Source of the DNA: Hypericum androsaemum
Lineage: Eukaryota; Streptophyta; Magnoliopsida; Malpighiales; Hypericaceae
Length of the DNA stretch: 64,000 nt
Direction of reading: 5' to 3'
Assembly (NCBI GenBank): GCA_963995505.1
Contig: OZ023190.1
Coordinates: 1,860,001-1,924,000 of the forward strand
In this document: positions 57,769 to 64,000 of the stretch, in pieces
Layout: each line of letters starts with the position of its first letter
How positions within the stretch are numbered: position 1 is the stretch's first letter
Made by a program: the position numbers and the translations under genes
Notes under the pieces: generated by a model
Seen by the model: the letters and a program-made list of their open reading frames with translations, nothing else
Databases searched by the model: none
What the model was told of the DNA's origin: nothing

Positions 57769-58026
57769 TTATAGCAAGAAAAATTCATTAGGCAGCAGCT
57801 TAAGAGGGAAAACAAACCTATGTTTGCTGCATCGGAGAGGTTTGAGAAATTCAGGAAACTGAGCTCCGGCAGCACTGCGCGGCTTCGGGCAGAGTGGCCG
57901 GTCATAGTTGGCATCTCCGACCTCCATCTTGGATGCCTCCGGACATGTACCAAATATGTTGCTTTTAACTTGAGGACGATGCATATCTCGTCGGAAAATT
58001 ATCAGCAACTTAAGAGAGAATTTCAA
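57769..58026 (-). CDS. Small ORF, conserved-looking, function unknown
   Basis: A frame with the stretch MEVGDANYDRPLCPKPRS and PEFLKPLRCSKH. An in-frame ATG (MHRPQVKSN) lies near 57987. A donor-like AG|GTTTG follows CSKH near 57828, so the real gene may be spliced. The CPKPR and PLRC words recall short uncharacterised plant proteins, but I cannot name the family with confidence. An overlapping frame (57744-57953) reads LPELSFLNFSNLSDAANIG and is equally open, so the phase itself is uncertain. Confidence 0.3.
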   Translation of the reverse strand: MKFSLKLLIIFRRDMHRPQVKSNIFGTCPEASKMEVGDANYDRPLCPKPRSAAGAQFPEFLKPLRCSKHRFVFPLKLLPNEFFLL

Positions 58027-58525
58027 ACTATTTCCCTGGTGAACTCATGCTCGTCTATTTAAGTATTATTTCACAATAGTTTAGTACATGGAAATCAAAT
58101 CACCCATCTGTTTAAAAATTGTCCACAAAAGTGTAAGATTAGAGAGAATTAGAGTGATATGTTGTCTTGGACATTGTTGAAGTGAAGGGAGGAGACAATT
58201 ATTTTCTTGGCTAAGAGTGAATTTAGGGCAAGTAGTGACTATCTACTTAATTTCCACTATTTTTTAAAATCTCTCTAGTAACATTCTTTTCTCCACAAGT
58301 TATTTCTTCCTATCTAGTGTGAAGCTATAGGCCACCATGTTTATTAATTTAACACGTTTTCCACGTTTCATATATTAGTGACATGAAATTTAGTGGGTAT
58401 TCTCTCTACTGAAGTTGATAAGAAATTGCTTAGTGCTGTCAATAGTGGGTATTCTCTCTGTTTGGGTTGATAATGGCTGGCAGTTTCAAGTGGCTCATAG
58501 AGACTTTGGAAATCCAAGCTCAAGT
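58027..58525. other. AT-rich spacer
   Basis: Contains a small repeated phrase GTGGGTATTCTCTCT (58397 and 58445). No gene. Confidence 0.5.
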
Positions 58526-58982
58526 TTATTTAGTTACCTCCTCCAGAGGATTCTCTTCGAGTGGTTGGAGCATGAAGGAACTGCCGCTTCGTTCCTCTGA
58601 AAAGTTGCCGATGGCCATGTCTTTAACCATTAGAAAGTCAACGGATTCGGGTCTTCCTTCGCCCCAGCACCTATAAAAACCGATGGTACGGCCCGCATCC
58701 CACCTCTTCTCCTTGTGTAGTTTCCTCCAGCCGTTAGTGATCGCATATCTGCCGTCGTACTTCACTTTCCATGCCTGAAGATCACTGTCATACAAGATCA
58801 CATCTATCACCTTTGAAGCTCCTGCCGCCAACACATCCTGCAAGAATTCTGTGGCTAGCTTCTTTGGGATCCGGAGTCTATCCATCTTGCTGGTATCCGT
58901 GAAAGATAAAAGTCTTCTCGATGAGAAGCTCTGATTTCATGCGGATTGTGCCCTGTTGGATCATATTCACAAGCTCCTCCCT
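58526..58982 (-). pseudogene. B3 DNA-binding domain gene, frameshifted fragment
   Basis: From the upstream end, one frame reads EELVNMIQQGTIRMKSELLIEKT and then runs into a stop. The adjacent frame carries on as SFTDTSKMDRLRIPKKLA, VIDVILYDSDLQAWKVKY, YAITNGWRKLHKEKRW and IGFYRCW. Together these follow a B3 domain: EKT, a strand with RLxIPKK, a W.V/F.Y core and a GW..hhKEK segment. The frames are out of register by one base at an A4 run (plus-strand 58908-58911). B3 proteins are plant transcription factors. Only the domain and a 40-residue tail remain, with no upstream exons found. A sequencing error in the homopolymer is possible. Confidence 0.65.
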
Positions 58983-59464
58983 TCAAAAACAACATAATCA
59001 CAAGGGTGTAAAATACAAGGAAGAAGCTTTCTTTCTGTAACCTCAAAGCAGTCAACATTCAAGCATGAAAATCAAAACAATTGTTTCAAGGAAATCCAGA
59101 ATTTTACTTCCTGTTCCAAGTTCTTATTAACTTTGCTATGTTTAATTCTGTTCTGTTGGTATGTTGATACGTGGATTCTATTTTGTTTTAATTGGAAAGA
59201 ATATTTGAAACATGTTCAAGGAGCTTCTTCTTACAGGGTAAGTGCTGTCTCAGTCTCCTCCCCGTCTCCATCTTCTTGCTCGACCCCCTTTCCCATAGCC
59301 AAACGTCTCCTGGAGAGAAAAGTCGAATCAAGTTTCGAGATCAATTACGATAACTTGTAATTATAATCATGTGCAAATTAGCTTTTTGTATACTCCAGAA
59401 TTCTTTTATCCTCGGAAACTTGAAACTTGATCAAAGAGCGAGCTTACTTACATTGTCTGATTCT
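58983..59464. other. Spacer before tandem repeat
   Basis: AT-rich. CTCCTCCCCGTCTCCATCTTC near 59255 resembles the tandem unit that begins at 59465 and may be a decayed earlier copy. No gene. Confidence 0.4.
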
Positions 59465-60112
59465 CCTCCCTGTCCCCTTGGTCGTCTCCATCTTGGTCTG
59501 CAATCCTAAATATTGCAAGCAAGAAAACTTTTACAGAAATGTTCGAGGGGGAACCTGAGAGGGAGAAGAAGAGAGTGAGAGAAGAAGGATGTATTTTGTT
59601 TGCATGGTGGGACGATGCCGATCGTTCGTCGTCTCCATCTTGGTCTGCGATCCTAATTATTGCAAGCCAGAAAACTTTTACGAGAAATGTTCGAGGGGAA
59701 CCTGAGAGGGAGAAGAAGAGGGCGAGAGAAGAAGAATGTAGCACTTTGTTTGCATGGCGGGACGATGCTGGTCGTTGATTGTCTCCCCGTTCGCTTGGTC
59801 GTCTCTGTCTTTGTCTCCGATCCTATTTATTGCAAGCAAGAAAACTTTTACAAGAAACGTTCGAGGGGAACGGAGAAGAAGAGGATGATAGAAGAAGAAT
59901 GTACCTTGTTTGCATGACGGCACGATGTCGGTCATTCATCGTCTCCCTGTGCCCTTGGTCGTCTCCGTCTTTGTCTCCGATCCTAATTATTGCAAGCAAA
60001 AAAACTTTTACAAGAAAGAAACGTTCGCATGAAACCTGAGAGGGAGAAGAAGAGGGTGAGAGGAGAAGAATGTACCTTGTTTGCATGGCGGGACGATGGT
60101 TGTCGTTGTTCG
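59465..60112. repeat. Four-copy tandem repeat, about 150-170 bp per unit
   Basis: Units at about 59465-59631, 59632-59781, 59782-59941 and 59942-60112. Each contains TCTCC...CGTCTCC, GATCCTAATTATTGCAAGC, AAAACTTTTAC, a GAGAAGAAGAG purine stretch and TTTGCATGGCGGGACGATG. Units are roughly 85-90% alike. Long frames through them on the minus strand only repeat the unit and are not supported as genes. Function unknown. Confidence 0.8.
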
Positions 60113-60823
60113 TCGTCGCTTCCTTAGCAGACTGGTTGGGCGCGAGTTTTTGAGAGTGGGTGCTCTTTTTTTTGGGTAAATTACATACTCCATGATGTTT
60201 GGTCATCCTCTTTTTCGGGTCCCTGCATTTTAAAAAATAATTTTGCCATCTCCCAACTTTGATTTTATCAACTCTCGGATCTCTGGTGCCAAAATATTCT
60301 ATATTCTCCTGCGAACCCTACTTAAAAAAACCAAAATGTCCTTTCACTTAAAAAATTCACAAAAAAAATTCCTCTCATTCTCCCTTCCCTTCTTCTTCTT
60401 CTCTCTCCCACTACATCTTCTTCCCTTCATCTTCTCTCTCAAACACAAGGCAAAGGCTGCCATTTTTGTTCAAATGCAAAGTTCTGGAAACCCTAATTAA
60501 GTAATTTGGGAATCGATTTAATTAATCAATTTGGGAATCAATTTATCCAAAAAAAATTTTATCTTTCAGAGATGGACAGACTTTCATTCTTTCTAAGATA
60601 GAATAAAATTGTTTGTGTGAGATATGGCAAATCCTTATGATTTATTTCTATTTAACCTTCCATAAAACTAATTTTTATTATATTGTTGGGCTTTTCCAAC
60701 GGTTAATAAATGTTCCAATAGATTTTTTATCTAAATGTTTAAATAACTTGTATTTCTTTAATGGAGATTTTTATTTAAGTAAAAATGTAAAAGACATGCG
60801 ACTCTAAGTCAGCACGACGGCAC
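60113..60823. other. Spacer with TIR-like fragment
   Basis: 60174-60290 repeats the 52676 fragment (GGGTAAATTACAT..., GATGTTTGGTCATCCTC). A CT-rich stretch at about 60370-60440 and AT-rich DNA follow. No gene. Confidence 0.45.
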
Positions 60824-61267
60824 GTGACTCCCCGACGTTTGAAAGCTGACTCACCTCTACGCGCGCTCCATCCGGCCAACCAGGTGCTGCCATGTCATAC
60901 GACTTATCCACCTCAGCCCCTCCACCCCCAAATCAATGGCTGGAACCCTAATCCCCTTCTCAAGAACCCTAACCCTTCGATTCTTCCCCTTTCTGATTCT
61001 TCCCAAATTGGACATCCCCGTCTTCAATTGGCGTTTCCCCCGACTTCACCAATGTCTCCCCTCCCTCCATGTAACACCAACAGCAACAGCCTCGTGATGG
61101 GACAAGTGAAGATCCTGAAGCCGCTGATCTCCTCCGGTCTGAGGCGGAACCCTGTCCCGGACCTCGAGCTGGGGTCCACTGATCGGATGGGGCCCGATCC
61201 GGAGCTGGTAAAGTTCCAGCTTCGCCTCCTAGCTCGGTCCCGGTCCCCGGGTCTTAGTGAAGCGTGA
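60824..61267 (+). CDS. PNRC-motif-family-like protein, probably partial
   Basis: A frame of up to 147 residues, with an alternative ATG at 61052 giving 71. The core LVMGQVKILK followed by LELGSTDRMGPDPELV matches, from memory, a family of small plant proteins that read LVMGQVKILKRGE...GSTDRLGPDP..VPKQIR and end with a proline-rich nuclear receptor coactivator motif. Here the RGE segment and VPKQIR are absent. After GPDPEL comes GTAAAG, a possible donor, so the rest may be in a later exon or lost. No C-terminal motif was found with confidence downstream. It could be a spliced gene or a decaying copy. Confidence 0.45.
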   Translation: MTPRRLKADSPLRALHPANQVLPCHTTYPPQPLHPQINGWNPNPLLKNPNPSILPLSDSSQIGHPRLQLAFPPTSPMSPLPPCNTNSNSLVMGQVKILKPLISSGLRRNPVPDLELGSTDRMGPDPELVKFQLRLLARSRSPGLSEA

Positions 61268-62189
61268 TTGGAAAATTTCTCTCTTGGGAGAAGACGTTGC
61301 CGTATCGATCAGCGAAGGCAGAATTGGCCGGGAAAGAGAATTTTTCCTTTACATTTTTTCAAAGAAGGGAGGGTTTTCAGTTACGTGGAAGGCAAGTAAT
61401 TGACAACAAGGGGCAGAGCCTCAGAGGAGGGAAGTCTAGGGTTTCGCATTGGCGGGTAGCTTGTTTTGCACTTGTAGTATATTCCATGATGTGATCCTGC
61501 TGCACTTGTGTTTAGTGGAAGAAGCATGGATCTTTTGCAGTTGATGTTACCCTTTGTAGAGCGGATAGAGCAATAAAGATGCGTACTTGGGAGTAATGAA
61601 TGGTCACTTTGTTTCTCTTATATGCTGCTACTGTATTGCATGTTTGTGTAATTGTGTTAGTACTCGGAAGTCGACCGACTTGATATGTTTCGAGTTGGTG
61701 GGTAGCTTCTCTGGCTCCTGTATTGATATGTTTCGAGTTGGTGGGTAGGGTAGCTCCTGTATTGATGTGTGATCCTGTTTTTTTTTTCCGCCTTTGATGT
61801 TGCTGCTGATGCTACTTTGATTGCTTGCAGGCTGCTAAATCAACGGAGATTGATATTTGGGTGGGATGACCGCTATTGTTCTCATTTATGGTTCGATGTT
61901 CTATTGTCAGTGCATGAAATGAAGGCAACATGGTTTCCCCTCCCTCCCCCCAACCCCCCAGACAGGAGAAATCGTCAGTGGGGATGTTTGCTGCGAGACA
62001 ATGCAGAGGCGGGGATGTCTTCGTGACGGTGGGTGAATTGAAATGATCATATCCCTCTGAAACTAGAAGTGAAATTCTTGTTAAGCTTTATGCAACTCCA
62101 GTGATTCATGAGCGAGTGTGAAATTATTCCCGGAATGTGATAGAAGAAGACTGTTTGTTCTCCTTGTGCAGATTGGTACAAAATTTGCT
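61268..62189. other. Region downstream of the PNRC-like ORF
   Basis: Short open frames (61264-61494, 61769-62026) follow, the second after an acceptor-like TTGCTTGCAG at about 61830. None shows a convincing match to the missing C-terminus. A 26-bp phrase around TGATATGTTTCGAGTTGGTG is repeated at about 61682 and 61724. Confidence 0.35.
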
Positions 62190-62690
62190 CAGCATTTTGA
62201 TGTAATTATTTCTCCGGCCAATTCTGTCAACTGTTGCAAATGGTAATAAAGGTAGAGCCGTGGAGAACGGCTTCGGTAATGGCAGAGGAGTAGAGAGAAG
62301 CGTTTCTTTTGAATCCCATGCTCTGAAACAGCGCCGGGGCCTAGAAGAGAATGGAGTTTATTCCGGTGAGGATCTGGAAAGTTGGCATGAAAAAGGCCAT
62401 TGCTACCTGTGGTCTGTTTCTCTGTTGCAGGATGTCCCTGAGCGGATGCTTGACCGAGAGTTTGCCAGCTTGATCGCATCCACCATACCATATATCTTGG
62501 AATTCTGCATCAACATTTGGCGTCCCCCTGATCTTCTCCAAAACCCGCCTTCCTTCTTCGTGCATTCCGCGTTCGATCAAGCTATTAGGCGTCTGTCTCA
62601 GGCAATAATTTACCTCCCAATGTCATTATTATTATGGCAGGGCAGGGATAGCTAGCTGCTAAACCCAAAGAACATGGCTCAAGCATATGG
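62190..62690 (-). pseudogene. STP-type monosaccharide transporter fragment, broken
   Basis: On the minus strand, LIERGMHEEGRRVLEKIRG, VKHPLRDILQQRNRPQ and TGINSILF match the central loop and helix 7 region of plant STP hexose/H+ symporters (major facilitator superfamily). A TAG stop (62341-62343) replaces the Tyr of the usual FYAP. The frame then continues as ALFQSMGFKRNASLYSSAIT. A one-base shift at about 62238-62241 precedes VDRIGRR, a hallmark loop motif. Upstream, short insertions near 62590 and 62640 break the PETP region. Only about 160 of roughly 510 residues are represented, so it is non-functional. Confidence 0.85.
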
Positions 62691-63096
62691 GTACCATCAT
62701 AGTTCACCATGTTTACGGGTTTTACAATATTTTTCTTACTGTTCAGACCTGAATTTTTCTCTAAGAAGCAATTTCGAAATCTCTAGTTAAACCAGGATTA
62801 TTGTTTTAATTCTACTTAGTTAGTTTTTAGGCCATCCGTAAGGAGAAACAACACAAACAATTGAGAGCTGTGAACGAAATACAAATTTGGGTGAAAAGCT
62901 TCCGTAAATTTAAGATGACGAACCAAAATTCTCGGTCCATCAATCATTGAAAGCACTTAAATAATGTTCTTCTTATTGCTGTCTTGGAATGGCACTAAAA
63001 AATATCACATGATTAAAAAGTACTCATCTAACAGTCCGTTCCAAGGGACAACGTTCCTCTCGGACAACAACTTGTGGGTTGCGGCGTGTTGCTTAC
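62691..63096. other. AT-rich spacer
   Basis: No gene or repeat recognised. Confidence 0.5.
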
Positions 63097-63229
63097 CTTT
63101 TTTTTTTTTGGAAAAAAATTTAGGTAAGTTGGCCTAATTTTCTGGGATTTTGACAGTATTAGGATTCGATCACTCCTAATTCAAGCTTAAGGACGGATTC
63201 ATTTCCATCCAGCCACACATGCGTTGGTG
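63097..63229 (-). mobile_element. tRNA-derived SINE with 12-bp TSD
   Basis: 133 bp between exact copies of CGTGTTGCTTAC (63085-63096 and 63230-63241). On the minus strand it shows a box A-like TGGCTGGATGG, a box B-like GATCGAATCCT and an A-rich 3' end. Same family as 54800-54918. Confidence 0.8.
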
Positions 63230-63241
63230 CGTGTTGCTTAC

Positions 63242-64000
63242 TTTGGATGTAACCCACAGTGATGCATTCCAGGAGACGTCATTCTAAGATTAGGCAATTC
63301 GTCGAACACCATGCGGGCAACATCGAGGAGTCGAAGTGAGTATTTGGGAAGTCACGTTTGAGGACGACGAAGAAGTTGCTGCCAGAGCATGTCCAAATAC
63401 CAAATAGTTTTTTTTTAAAATTAAACTGCTGGAAGTTCAGTTCTAAATTCACTGCACTAATGGTTGCATAATTAAACCAAAAGATAACTGCCTGCCTGAG
63501 CTGGTTTAAGAAAATAGTAAAACAGTATTAATTAATTCAATTTTTCAAAACTTAGGAATTTAAAAATTATGGATTGGACTTCATCATCTAATCTTTGAGA
63601 CTTATGAGTATTTTTCTCTAAGTTAAAATTTAAAAACAAGAATTTTTTTTAGGTAAGCGAGAAATAAGTGTTTCCATAAATTTTTTCTAATGTTTCGACA
63701 AATAATTTAAACCAATTTTCCCCTAATAGTGAGGTATTTTTGTCCAAAAATTTACTCAATTAGTAGAGTTTAATTTGAAAAACTTATGTTAGTTAGTACA
63801 ACATTTTGAAACCACAAATAGTAACGTATAAATAGGCGAAATCATAATGTGCTATTACAATAGTAATATTAGGAGTACGCCGACTCAGTTTCAAATTAAA
63901 AAATGTTAAATTTTGGTCATTAAATTTAAATCTTACTTAGTAAAAAAAATACTATTGGATGATTGTTTCCTAAATAGTAAATAGAGAATGAGAATGTTGG
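63242..64000. other. AT-rich end of window
   Basis: No coding or repeat feature is recognised. Confidence 0.5.

Noticed and set aside
59448..60206. Repeated frames (DQDGDD, SLSGSP) on the minus strand of the tandem repeat
   Set aside because: They follow the repeat period and shift frame between units; no start or family support.

Overview
This is plant nuclear DNA, most likely from a woody eudicot (species not determinable by eye). Coding regions are split by short GT-AG introns in AT-rich sequence. The proteins are plant types (mTERF5-like, SQS1-like R3H/G-patch, FBD-type F-box, B3, STP sugar transporter). The repeats are typical plant elements: tRNA-derived SINEs, a solo LTR, a MULE, a hAT MITE and a TRIM-like element.

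Layout. 1-3500: a small conserved hypothetical gene (minus strand) and a near-perfect 123-bp palindrome. 3618-7248: an eight-exon SQS1-like gene. 7953-52430: a tandem array of thirteen mTERF genes or gene remnants, the main content of the window. Nine lie on the plus strand (7953-35750) and four on the minus strand (36883-52430), so the blocks converge on a rearranged junction at about 35.8-36.9 kb that holds inverted gene relics. 55106-56812: an F-box/FBD gene. 57-64 kb: decayed or fragmentary genes (small ORF, frameshifted B3, PNRC-motif-like ORF, STP pseudogene) and a four-copy ~160-bp tandem repeat.

mTERF array. The first copy (476 aa, four exons) keeps the full MTERF5/MDA1-like architecture and looks like the founder. 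The others fall into two derived classes made by different genomic deletions in the N-terminal exons. Class A (copies 3, 9-13) fused exons 2 and 3. Class B (copies 2, 4-8) fused the start of exon 3 to exon 4. Three different in-frame losses of one ~35-residue mTERF motif are layered on top: motif 6 in copies 3, 9, 13; motif 4 in copies 4, 5, 7; a motif 3/4 hybrid in copies 10, 12. All copies but copy 7 have open reading frames and splice sites that keep phase. Copy 7 has a premature stop. Most copies share a promoter block with tandem TGGGCY (site II) elements. The pattern recalls the tandem, fast-evolving restorer-like PPR clusters, but for mTERF proteins; that functional parallel is inference.

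Mobile elements: a MULE (39581-40452, 9-bp TSD) carrying a ~480-bp GGA-rich purine tract, nested inside an older ~2.4-kb long-TIR element; a hAT MITE (25724-26561, 8-bp TSD); a solo LTR (44924-45361, 5-bp TSD); three SINEs with clear TSDs; and a TRIM-like insertion with an initiator-Met primer-binding site.

All exon boundaries were read by eye from splice consensus, phase and agreement between paralogues. No alignment, expression data or database search was available.
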